Assembly: GCA_041394265.1 (NCBI GenBank)
Contig: JAWKIO010000005.1
Span: forward strand, 4,092,001-4,156,000
Length of the DNA stretch: 64,000 nucleotides
Origin: Acidimicrobiales bacterium
GTDB lineage: Bacteria; Actinomycetota; Acidimicrobiia; Acidimicrobiales; SZUA-35
Reading direction: 5' to 3'
The stretch's first letter is position 1. Each line of letters opens with the position of its first letter. Of this stretch, positions 1-7,348 are shown one piece after another. The translations under genes were made by a program, and so were the position numbers. The notes beneath the pieces are model-generated. The model was given only the letters and a program-made list of their open reading frames with translations, made no database searches and was not told where the DNA came from.

Positions 1-86
1 CGCTGTCGGCCGGCCAGCACACGATCACCATCTTCGACCGCGAAGACGGCGCCCAGCTCTTCTGGCTCGAGCTCCGGAAGGTCTGA
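1..86 (+). CDS. C-terminal fragment of an unidentified protein
   Basis: The reading frame starting at base 3 is open from the window edge to a TGA at 84-86 and encodes the last 27 residues of a protein, ending in FWLELRKV. The frame stops 5 bases before the pilin gene start, so the two are probably co-transcribed. The fragment is too short to assign a family. Its position upstream of a pilin gene would suit another pilus or surface protein, but that is inference. Confidence 0.55.
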   Translation, partial: LSAGQHTITIFDREDGAQLFWLELRKV

Positions 87-91
87 GAACC

Positions 92-1012
92 GTGTCGTCG
101 ATGGGGGAGCGATCGCTTGCCGGAAGGAAGGAGCCGTCTGCCGATGCCGGTTTCACCCTCATCGAGGTCATGGTGGTCGTGCTGATCATCGGTGTGTTGC
201 TGGCGGTCGCGACCCCCAGCCTGCTCGGGGCACGCCAGCGGGCCCACGACGTTGCCGCCCGATCCACCCTTCGCACGGCGACGACCTCGGCGATCGTGCT
301 GAGCGAGTTCCGCTCCGACTTCACGTTCGCGTCGGCCGTCTCCCTCGACCGCGCCGAGCCCGGCTACACCTATCTCGCCGCCACCGAGGCCTCGACCGGG
401 CCGCGGTCGATCAGCATCGACGCATCGAACGCCGGGCGATGGGTGGCTGCGGTGCGATCGGAGTCCGGCCGCTGTTTTGCCGTCGTGCTCGGTTCGGGCG
501 GACAGGTCGACCTCGAGCCGGACTCGTGTGCCGCGAGCGACATCGACACTGCCGCCCCCGCCGGGCCGGGCCGATACTCGGGCGACAAGGTGCACGACGG
601 GACCACCGGTGCGGTCACCGCCGGTATGTGCCTCGAAGTCGTGAGCGGCGGGTTCGTCGAGCAGCAGCCGTGCTCGTCGATCCAGCGTCCGATCCGGATC
701 TACACCCGGCCGGACGGACTCTCGACCATCTCGAGCATCGACGGCAACTGCTTCGGCACCGAAGGGCCGCACATGGCGGCCGGCATCGTCGACAAGCTAT
801 GTGTCGAATCGGTCGATCAGCTGTGGACGATCGTGCCGGCGGCCGGGGGTCTGGTGCAGTTCAAGAACGCCGAAACGGGCTGGTGCATGGACGTCTACGG
901 CGATTCGAGCGCCGCGGGCGCCCGACTCATCCAGTGGGGTTACGGCACGTCGCCGAACGGCACGTGCAAGCCGGTCGATTCACCCAACAACCAGACCTTC
1001 TCCCTCGGGTGA
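92..1012 (+). CDS. Type IV pilin-like protein with C-terminal ricin-type lectin module
   Basis: The protein has 306 residues. The N-terminus carries a class III prepilin signal: a short basic leader with two Arg and two Lys, the GFTLIEVM processing site (cleavage after Gly20, Glu at +5) and a hydrophobic helix of about 20 residues that would be the pilin alpha-1 spine. After a pilin-like middle, residues ~165-306 look like ricin B-type beta-trefoil repeats. They are Cys-rich, with a WCMDVYGDSSAAGARLIQW segment followed by a QTFSL ending that resembles the QxW signature. Prepilin peptidase would process it and it would be assembled or displayed outside the membrane; the lectin part could bind glycans. 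The start is GTG at 92, with ATG at 101 an alternative. The pilin call is firm; the lectin call is by motif only. Confidence 0.8.
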   Translation: MSSMGERSLAGRKEPSADAGFTLIEVMVVVLIIGVLLAVATPSLLGARQRAHDVAARSTLRTATTSAIVLSEFRSDFTFASAVSLDRAEPGYTYLAATEASTGPRSISIDASNAGRWVAAVRSESGRCFAVVLGSGGQVDLEPDSCAASDIDTAAPAGPGRYSGDKVHDGTTGAVTAGMCLEVVSGGFVEQQPCSSIQRPIRIYTRPDGLSTISSIDGNCFGTEGPHMAAGIVDKLCVESVDQLWTIVPAAGGLVQFKNAETGWCMDVYGDSSAAGARLIQWGYGTSPNGTCKPVDSPNNQTFSLG

Positions 1013-1038
1013 ACGCCCAACCGGTGCTGCTTCCCTTG

Positions 1039-1044
1039 TAGCCT
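1039..1044 (+). promoter_or_regulatory. -10-like hexamer (TAGCCT) of ndk, probable leaderless promoter
   Basis: TAGCCT lies exactly 6 bases before the GTG start of ndk, so transcription starting 6-7 bases downstream would begin at the start codon. No clear -35 or ribosome binding site is seen. The 13-base string TAGCCTGCCGGGG recurs upstream of mreB. Confidence 0.45.
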
Positions 1045-1050
1045 GCCGGG

Positions 1051-1461
1051 GTGAGTAGAACGCTTGTCATCTGTAAGCCCGACGCCGTGGAACGCGGCCT
1101 CGTCGGCGAAATCCTCGGCCGATTCGAACGCAAGGGCCTGACCCTCGCCGCCGTCGAACTCCGCCAGCTCGACGCCGCCACGCTCGACCGTCACTACGAA
1201 GAGCACGTGGGCAAGGGGTTCTACGAGGACCTCAAGGCCTTCATGTCGCGCAGCCCGGCCGTGGTCGCCGTGGTCGAGGGGTCCGAGGACACCTTCGCCA
1301 TCGTCCGCACCATGATGGGCCCGACCAATCCGGCATCGGCGCCTCCCGGGACCATCCGCGGCGATTTCGGGACCGAGATGACCGAGAACCTGGTCCACGG
1401 CTCCGACTCGAACGAATCCGCCGAGCGCGAGATCGGGATTTTCTTCCCCGGATTGGCCTGA
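1051..1461 (+). CDS. ndk: Nucleoside diphosphate kinase
   Basis: This cytosolic enzyme transfers the gamma-phosphate of ATP to nucleoside diphosphates through a phosphohistidine intermediate, balancing NTP and dNTP pools. At 136 residues it has the normal length. The N-terminal TLVICKPDAVERGLVG motif and the active-site NLVHGSDS (His116) are intact, as is the P-loop-like GPTNP segment and the closing FFP. Translation starts at GTG 1051, chosen because the family begins with this exact segment. It is a single gene between the pilin and mreB, apparently with its own leaderless promoter. Confidence 0.97.
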   Translation: MSRTLVICKPDAVERGLVGEILGRFERKGLTLAAVELRQLDAATLDRHYEEHVGKGFYEDLKAFMSRSPAVVAVVEGSEDTFAIVRTMMGPTNPASAPPGTIRGDFGTEMTENLVHGSDSNESAEREIGIFFPGLA

Positions 1462-1512
1462 TCAGGCCGGTGCCGACGGTGGGGTGCCCTTGTGGCGGCG
1501 CCTCACCTCTCC

Positions 1513-1518
1513 TAGCCT
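1513..1518 (+). promoter_or_regulatory. -10-like hexamer (TAGCCT) upstream of mreB
   Basis: TAGCCT followed by GCCGGGG is identical to the 13-base element before ndk, but here it is 34 bases before the mreB ATG, leaving a short 5' leader with a GGGGTGA segment that may serve as ribosome binding site. This would drive the mre-mrdA-rodA operon. Confidence 0.35.
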
Positions 1519-1552
1519 GCCGGGGCGGGCAATGATCACGTTGGGGTGAACC

Positions 1553-2596
1553 ATGGCTGGATTTCGACTCTCGAATATGTTGGGCTCGGTCGGAGCTCGC
1601 GACATGGCAGTCGATCTCGGGACCGCAAATACCCTGGTCTACGTGCGCGGCCATGGCATCGTGCTCGACGAGCCGTCGGTGGTCGCCATCAACGTGCACA
1701 CCAATCGGCCCCTCGCCGTCGGGATCGAAGCCAAACGCATGATCGGGCGAACGCCCAGTCACATCCAGGCCATCCGTCCGCTGAAGGACGGTGTGATCGC
1801 CGATTTCGACATCTGCGAAGAGATGCTGCGGTACTTCATCCAGAAGGTCAGTCCCGGCCGATGGGTGGCCAAGCCCCGCATCGTGATCTGTGTGCCGTCG
1901 GGGATCACCGGGGTCGAACAGCGTGCGGTGCGTGACGCCGCCGAGTTCGCCGGTGCCCGACAGGCCATCATCATCGAGGAGCCGATGGCTGCGGCGATCG
2001 GTGCCGGTCTGCCGGTCCACGACCCCACCGGCAACATGATCGTCGACGTCGGCGGTGGTACCACCGAGGTCGCCGTCATCTCGCTCGGCGGCATCGTGGC
2101 ATCGCAGTCGGTTCGGATCGGTGGCGACGAACTCGACCAGTCCATCATGAACTACATCAAGAAGGAATACAGCCTCGCACTGGGGGAGCGGACCTCGGAA
2201 GAGATCAAGATCCACCTGGGCTCCGCCGATCGCCTGCCCGAGGAGTACGAGGCCGAGATCCGCGGTCGAGACCTGGTCAGCGGCCTGCCGAAGACCATCG
2301 TCACCACCACCGAGGAGATCCGCGAAGCGCTGGCCGAACCGGTGAGCGCCATCATCGATGCGGTCAAGGTCACGCTCGACAAGACCCCGCCCGAACTCGC
2401 CGCCGACATCATGGAACACGGCATCACGCTCGCCGGCGGCGGTGCGCTCCTGCGGGGCCTCGACACCCGCCTCAATCACGAGACCGGGATGCCCATCAAG
2501 ATCGCCAAACAGCCGCTGCACGCCGTCGCCATCGGCTCGGGCCAATACCTCGAGGCCTACGACACGCTGCGCAACATCTATTCGCCCCAGGAGTAG
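1553..2596 (+). CDS. mreB: Rod shape-determining protein MreB
   Basis: MreB is a bacterial actin homologue that polymerises under the inner membrane and positions the elongation peptidoglycan machinery. The 347-residue product is of family length. The phosphate-1 loop is DLGTANT (residues 21-27), the phosphate-2 loop is DVGGGTTE (165-172) and the adenosine region is GGGALLRGLD near the C-terminus. The N-terminal FRLSNMLG stretch is an amphipathic membrane-binding segment. It is the first gene of an operon with mreC (20 bases downstream), mreD, mrdA and rodA, the canonical elongasome order. A rod or elongated cell form is implied. Confidence 0.98.
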   Translation: MAGFRLSNMLGSVGARDMAVDLGTANTLVYVRGHGIVLDEPSVVAINVHTNRPLAVGIEAKRMIGRTPSHIQAIRPLKDGVIADFDICEEMLRYFIQKVSPGRWVAKPRIVICVPSGITGVEQRAVRDAAEFAGARQAIIIEEPMAAAIGAGLPVHDPTGNMIVDVGGGTTEVAVISLGGIVASQSVRIGGDELDQSIMNYIKKEYSLALGERTSEEIKIHLGSADRLPEEYEAEIRGRDLVSGLPKTIVTTTEEIREALAEPVSAIIDAVKVTLDKTPPELAADIMEHGITLAGGGALLRGLDTRLNHETGMPIKIAKQPLHAVAIGSGQYLEAYDTLRNIYSPQE

Positions 2597-2616
2597 CCGA
2601 AGTTCGGCACCTGCTC

Positions 2617-3423
2617 GTGGCCCGACCTGCTGTTCCCTCACGCAGAGTCGTCGTGCTCCTCGTCGTGACGGCGGTGGCGCTGATGACCCTCGATGCCCGC
2701 TCCGTTGGACCGTTCAACGGCGTGCGAGAGGTCGCGTACACCGCCACCCAACCATTCCGTGCGGTGATCGGGTTCGTGCTCAGCCCGATCGGGTCGGCGT
2801 GGAATGGGGCGGTGCACTACGACGACCTCCAGGCCGAGAACGCCCAGCTCCGGCGAGATCTTGCCGACCTCGAAGGCCGAGTAGCCCGGCTTCCGGAGGC
2901 CGAGCGCGAGCTGGAGCAACTGCTGGAGGCAACCGAGATCGACTACGTCGGCGACATTCCTCGCGTGACCGCTCGCGTCGTGACCGACCGCGACACCAAC
3001 CTCGAGCGGATCATCGAGATCGACCGGGGCAGCGACGACGGCTGTGAGGTCGACATGCCGATCGTCACCGGCTCCGGTCTCGTCGGTCGAATCATCGCCG
3101 TCGAGGGCGGTCGCTCGCAGGTCCAGCTGATCACCGATGCTCGCCTTCACGTCGGCGTGGTCACCGCCACCGACCGGGCAACGGGGGTGACGTCGGGCGC
3201 CGGCAACGGCAATCCGCTCGTGGTCGACCTGGTCGACGGGGCGATCGACGTGGTGTCCACCGGCACTCGATTCCTCACGAGCGGGTTCGATCGGAGCCGG
3301 TACCCCGGCGGCATTCCGGTGGGTCGACTGCGAATCGACGGCGACGCGACCCTGCTCGAACCGATCGCCGATCTCGACAATCTCGGCTATCTCACCGTCC
3401 TGTTGGTCCCGGAACCGGAGTGA
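2617..3423 (+). CDS. mreC: Rod shape-determining protein MreC
   Basis: MreC is a bitopic scaffold linking MreB inside to PBP2 and RodA outside. The 268-residue product has one N-terminal membrane helix (about residues 10-28), a coiled coil around residues 65-105 (LQAENAQLRRDLADLEGRV) and the beta-barrel periplasmic domain with the typical TDRDTNLERIIEIDRGSDDG segment. The GTG start at 2617 gives a normal short cytoplasmic end. It is followed within 7 bases by mreD. Confidence 0.95.
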   Translation: MARPAVPSRRVVVLLVVTAVALMTLDARSVGPFNGVREVAYTATQPFRAVIGFVLSPIGSAWNGAVHYDDLQAENAQLRRDLADLEGRVARLPEAERELEQLLEATEIDYVGDIPRVTARVVTDRDTNLERIIEIDRGSDDGCEVDMPIVTGSGLVGRIIAVEGGRSQVQLITDARLHVGVVTATDRATGVTSGAGNGNPLVVDLVDGAIDVVSTGTRFLTSGFDRSRYPGGIPVGRLRIDGDATLLEPIADLDNLGYLTVLLVPEPE

Positions 3424-3430
3424 GTTGGCG

Positions 3431-3964
3431 ATGAGGGATTCACGAGTTCGTTGGGGCCACGCCCTCACGACCATCCTTGCTGTGGTGCTCGTGCAGGTCA
3501 CCGTGTTCGACCGCTACCAGCCCCTCGAAGCGGTTCGGGTCGACGTTCCCCTGGTACTGATCGTCGCCGTTGGCTTCGTCGCCACGCCGAGTGATGCCGC
3601 CATCCTCGGCTTCACCACCGGGATCCTGCTCGACACCATGCAGTTCGGACCCTTCGGCCTGTCGGCGCTGGTGTACTGCCTCGCCGCCTGGCTGATCGTG
3701 ATGGCCCGACTCCGAGTGCTGCAGCCGGGCGCCACGTTCCGGACCGTGCAGGGGGCGACCATCGTCGTGCTCGTGACCGGCGCCACCTGGGCGGCGGGCA
3801 CGGTCTTCGGCCTCCGGCCGCCGGAGTTCGGCCTCGAATCGATCGGCCGCCTGCTGCTCGCCGGCGCAATCGGCGCGGCGCTGGTACACCCCCTGACCCA
3901 CGCCGCCAGCTGGATGGTGGATGACCACGACCGTTCGCTCACGAGTTCGGCGATGGCGTCATGA
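3431..3964 (+). CDS. mreD: Rod shape-determining protein MreD
   Basis: This is a small integral membrane partner of MreC. The 177-residue product is almost entirely hydrophobic with five or six predicted membrane segments, including a GFTTGILLDTMQFGPFGLSA stretch typical of the family. The ATG at 3431 is preferred; a TTG at 3425 is the alternative. Its stop codon overlaps the mrdA start by four bases (ATGA), indicating translational coupling. Confidence 0.92.
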   Translation: MRDSRVRWGHALTTILAVVLVQVTVFDRYQPLEAVRVDVPLVLIVAVGFVATPSDAAILGFTTGILLDTMQFGPFGLSALVYCLAAWLIVMARLRVLQPGATFRTVQGATIVVLVTGATWAAGTVFGLRPPEFGLESIGRLLLAGAIGAALVHPLTHAASWMVDDHDRSLTSSAMAS

Positions 3965-6177
3965 ACGAAGCGCTCCTCGGTCGCCGCCTCGGCCTGCTCA
4001 CCTTCATGGCCGTGGCCCTGCTCGGCACGCTCCTGGCCCGGCTGTACTTCCTCCAGGTGATGGAGGCGCCCCAGTTCACGGCGCAAGCCGCCGAGAACCG
4101 AACCCGCGAGATCGTCACCGAGGCGCCGCGCGGGCTCATCTACGACACCAACGGGAAGGTGCTCGCCGGCCGACGCGAATCCAGGGTGGTCACGCTCGAC
4201 TGGACCCAGCTACGTGACTACAACGAGGAGGAGCGCGCCGAGATCTTCACGGCCGTTGCCGACGAGGTGAACCGCGAGGGCGAGAAGTTCAAGGTCGACC
4301 AGCTCGAACGCCGGTATCAGGCCGCGCGCAATGGATCGCTCAAACCGGAGCCGATCGCCGAAGACGTCAGCGTTCGGTTGTGGATCACCCTGCAGGAGCG
4401 GCAGTTTCCCGGGTTCAATGTCGAGCGGCGCTACGTGCGGGTCTACCCGTATGGATCGACCGGTGCGAACATCATCGGCTACATCGGCAACGTCGGCGAC
4501 ACCGAAACCGCCGACGCGCTCAACGAGAAGAACGACACCAAGGTCTACCAGCCGGGTGACGAACTGGGCCGAGCGGGAATCGAAGCCCTCTTCGAGTCGA
4601 CGCTGCGGGGCGTCCCCGAGATCCGCCGCGTCGAGGTCGACGCCCAGAACCGGGTGATCAAAGAGGTCGAGATCATCCAGGAGGCCGTGCCCGGCGCCGA
4701 TGTCTACCTGGCGCTCGACATCGACCTGCAGTACGCCGCCGAGCGCATTCTCGTCGACGAGCTCGAGCTGGCCCGCCAGCGCGACGCCTGCCGGGGGTGT
4801 CGTCCGCACGTAGCCGATGCCGGCAGTCTCGTCGCCGTCGATGTGCGAGACGGCACCGTCGCTGCGCTCGCGACCTATCCGAACTACGACCCGTCCGACT
4901 TCGTGTTCGGGATGTCGTCGAGCCAGTACCAGTCGCTGCTCGACCGGCCCGACACTCCACTTCTCGACCGAACGATCAAGGGTCTCTATCCGGCAGGCTC
5001 GACGTTCAAGCACGTCACTGGATATGCAGCACTGGTGAGTGGGGCGCGGGGCGCCAACGACTACTGGAACGACCAGGGTGTGTTCACGATCAACAGCTGC
5101 ACGAGTGCGGAGAAGTCGGGTTGCCAGTTCCGCAACGCCGGCGACGCCCAGTACGGCTACGTGAACATGGCCGAGGCGATCGAGGTGTCGAGCGACACCT
5201 ACTTCTATTCGCTGGGCGAGAAGTTCTGGGTCGAGCAGGACACCTACGGCGAAACGATCATGCAGGACGTTGCCGCTCAATTCGGCTTCGGGACGGCCAC
5301 CGGCATCCAGCTTCCCGAGGAACGCAGCGGCCGGGTGCCCACACCCGAGAACCGCATGGCCGAATTCGGCGACGACGCCCGCTGGTACACCGGGGACAAC
5401 ATCAATCTGTCGATCGGCCAGGGCGACCTGCTCGTGACCCCGCTGCAGTTGGCCGACTCGTATGCGGTGTTGGCGTCCGGCGGTGTTCGCCACCAGCCGC
5501 GGCTGGTCGATCGAGTGGTCGATCCCGTGTCGGGCGAGACGCTGATCGACTTCGAACCCCGGGTGGCGGGCGACGAGCAGTTCGACGTGGCGGCGCTCGC
5601 CACCATCCGAGACGGGCTCATCCGGGTGCCGCGCACGGGTACCGCAGCCAAGGCTTTCGAGGGTTTCCCCCTGTCGGAGTACCCGATCGCCGGCAAGACC
5701 GGTACCGCCGAGGTTGCGAAGAAAGCCGACTTCGCCCTCTTCGCCGGGTACGGGCCGGCCAATGATCCGCAGTACGCCGTGGCAGCGGTACTCGAGCAGG
5801 CGGGCTTCGGTGGCGACGCAGCTGCGCCGGCCGTGCGCCGGTTCTTCGAACTGCTCGGCGGTTTCGCTCCGTTGCCGGCCGCGCCGCTCGCCGGTGAACC
5901 CCACGTCGAGTTCCCTCGGGCGCCCGAGATCGGCAGCGGCGAAGCGAGTTCGAACGCCGACAGCGAGGTCGTCGAGGACACGCCGACCACCCCAACGACC
6001 GAGGCTGTCGAACCGAACCCGACCACGACCACCGCCGCGGCACCATCGACGTCGACCACCAGCGAGCCGACGCCCACCACGACGACCACGGCCCCCACCA
6101 CCGAACCGTCGACCGAACCGCCCGCCACCGAACCCGCTGCGCCGGCCGACGCCCCGACCACCGGGAGTTCGCCATGA
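3961..6177 (+). CDS. mrdA: Penicillin-binding protein 2 (elongation transpeptidase) with Thr-rich tail
   Basis: This class B PBP is the D,D-transpeptidase that crosslinks peptidoglycan during elongation, paired with RodA. Residues 10-32 form the membrane anchor and residues ~50-240 the PBP dimerisation domain. The transpeptidase domain has the catalytic SxxK (Ser347-Thr-Phe-Lys350), an SSD motif at 410-412 and KTG at 579-581. The catalytic domain ends near 635. The remaining ~100 residues are a Pro/Thr/Glu-rich low-complexity tail with TTTTT and TPTTPTT runs, which is unusual for PBP2 and probably lies in the wall space. At 738 residues it is longer than typical PBP2, mainly because of the tail. 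It overlaps rodA by four bases. Confidence 0.95.
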   Translation: MNEALLGRRLGLLTFMAVALLGTLLARLYFLQVMEAPQFTAQAAENRTREIVTEAPRGLIYDTNGKVLAGRRESRVVTLDWTQLRDYNEEERAEIFTAVADEVNREGEKFKVDQLERRYQAARNGSLKPEPIAEDVSVRLWITLQERQFPGFNVERRYVRVYPYGSTGANIIGYIGNVGDTETADALNEKNDTKVYQPGDELGRAGIEALFESTLRGVPEIRRVEVDAQNRVIKEVEIIQEAVPGADVYLALDIDLQYAAERILVDELELARQRDACRGCRPHVADAGSLVAVDVRDGTVAALATYPNYDPSDFVFGMSSSQYQSLLDRPDTPLLDRTIKGLYPAGSTFKHVTGYAALVSGARGANDYWNDQGVFTINSCTSAEKSGCQFRNAGDAQYGYVNMAEAIEVSSDTYFYSLGEKFWVEQDTYGETIMQDVAAQFGFGTATGIQLPEERSGRVPTPENRMAEFGDDARWYTGDNINLSIGQGDLLVTPLQLADSYAVLASGGVRHQPRLVDRVVDPVSGETLIDFEPRVAGDEQFDVAALATIRDGLIRVPRTGTAAKAFEGFPLSEYPIAGKTGTAEVAKKADFALFAGYGPANDPQYAVAAVLEQAGFGGDAAAPAVRRFFELLGGFAPLPAAPLAGEPHVEFPRAPEIGSGEASSNADSEVVEDTPTTPTTEAVEPNPTTTTAAAPSTSTTSEPTPTTTTTAPTTEPSTEPPATEPAAPADAPTTGSSP

Positions 6178-7319
6178 CCTCCACGCTCTCCTCGCCCCGG
6201 GTCCGGCCCGAGGCGAACGCCGCCAAGTTCGCCAACGTCGACTGGTCGTTGCTGGCGGCCGTGGTCACCCTGGTGTCGCTGGGAATGGTCGCCGTGTTCA
6301 GCGCCACACAGGCCGATCCCGACGGCGCGCTACTCTCGCTGGGCAAGCAGGCGGGCTTCCTCGTGATCGGCTCGATCCTGCTCGGGATCGTTGCCTTCGT
6401 CGACTATCGCGAGATCCGCAACTTCCTGGGACTCGCGGTCATCGTCACCATCGTGGTGCTCATCGCCGTGTTGACGCCGCTCGGCAGCGAGATCAAGGGG
6501 ACGCAGGCGTGGTTCGTGCTGGGGCCGGTGTCGGTGCAACCGGCCGAGTTCGCGAAGTTGGCCTTGGTGGTCACGCTGTCGGCCATCTTCACGGGTCGTA
6601 CCGGCTCGATCGAGCCTCACCGCATCGCCGGCGCACTCGGCATCCTCGGGCTGTTGGCGGTGTTGGTATTGCTCGAGGGCGAAACCGGGTCGGTCTTCGT
6701 CTACTGCGCGATCACGCTCGGGATCTTCCTCGCCGCCGGGGTCCCCGCCCGAGTGATGCTCCTGCTGCTGATCTCGGGCATCGCGGTGGTCTCCGTCGCG
6801 TTCCAGACGGGGCTGATGCCCGAGTACGCCCGCGAGCGACTCACGGCCTTCGTCGACGAGAACGCCGACCCCCGCGGCGCCGGGTATCAGCAGCGCCAGT
6901 CGGTGACCACGATCGGTTCCGGCGGCATCACCGGCAAGGGCATCCTGCAGGGCCCGCAAACCCAGGCCGGCTTCCTGCCCGAGCAGGAGACCGACTTCAT
7001 CTTCTCCTCGTGGGGTGAGGAGACCGGGTTCGTCGGAACGAGTGTCATCATAGCGCTCGAGGGGTTCGTCCTGTGGCGCATCCTTCGCAACGCTCGGCTG
7101 GCCCGCGACGGTTTCGGCACGCTGATCTGTGTCGGGGTGTTCGTGATGTTCCTCTTCCAGGTCTTCCAGAACGTGGGCATGAACCTCAAACTGATGCCCA
7201 TCACGGGGGTCCCCCTGCCCTTCGTCTCCTATGGAGGGTCGTCCCTCCTCACCTCACTCCTTGCAATCGGGCTGGTACAGAGCGTGGCAGTGCACCGCCA
7301 CCGGGGTTCCCCCGTGTGA
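6174..7319 (+). CDS. rodA: Peptidoglycan glycosyltransferase RodA
   Basis: RodA is the SEDS-family polymerase that makes glycan strands from lipid II together with PBP2. The 381-residue protein has about ten membrane helices and the SEDS signatures GPVSVQPAEFAKLALV (with the conserved PAEF) and LMPITGVPLPFVSYGGSS near the C-terminus. The start ATG overlaps the mrdA stop (ATGA). It is the last gene of the mre operon. Division FtsW is the main alternative, but the context with mreBCD and mrdA favours RodA. Confidence 0.95.
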   Translation: MTSTLSSPRVRPEANAAKFANVDWSLLAAVVTLVSLGMVAVFSATQADPDGALLSLGKQAGFLVIGSILLGIVAFVDYREIRNFLGLAVIVTIVVLIAVLTPLGSEIKGTQAWFVLGPVSVQPAEFAKLALVVTLSAIFTGRTGSIEPHRIAGALGILGLLAVLVLLEGETGSVFVYCAITLGIFLAAGVPARVMLLLLISGIAVVSVAFQTGLMPEYARERLTAFVDENADPRGAGYQQRQSVTTIGSGGITGKGILQGPQTQAGFLPEQETDFIFSSWGEETGFVGTSVIIALEGFVLWRILRNARLARDGFGTLICVGVFVMFLFQVFQNVGMNLKLMPITGVPLPFVSYGGSSLLTSLLAIGLVQSVAVHRHRGSPV

Positions 7320-7333
7320 CGGGTGCCAACCGA

Positions 7334-7339
7334 TAGCCT
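7334..7339 (+). promoter_or_regulatory. -10-like hexamer (TAGCCT) before the radical SAM gene
   Basis: TAGCCT ends 9 bases before the ATG at 7349, the same arrangement as upstream of ndk and obgE, suggesting a leaderless transcript. No -35 box is evident. Confidence 0.4.
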
Positions 7340-7348
7340 GAAGATCTG

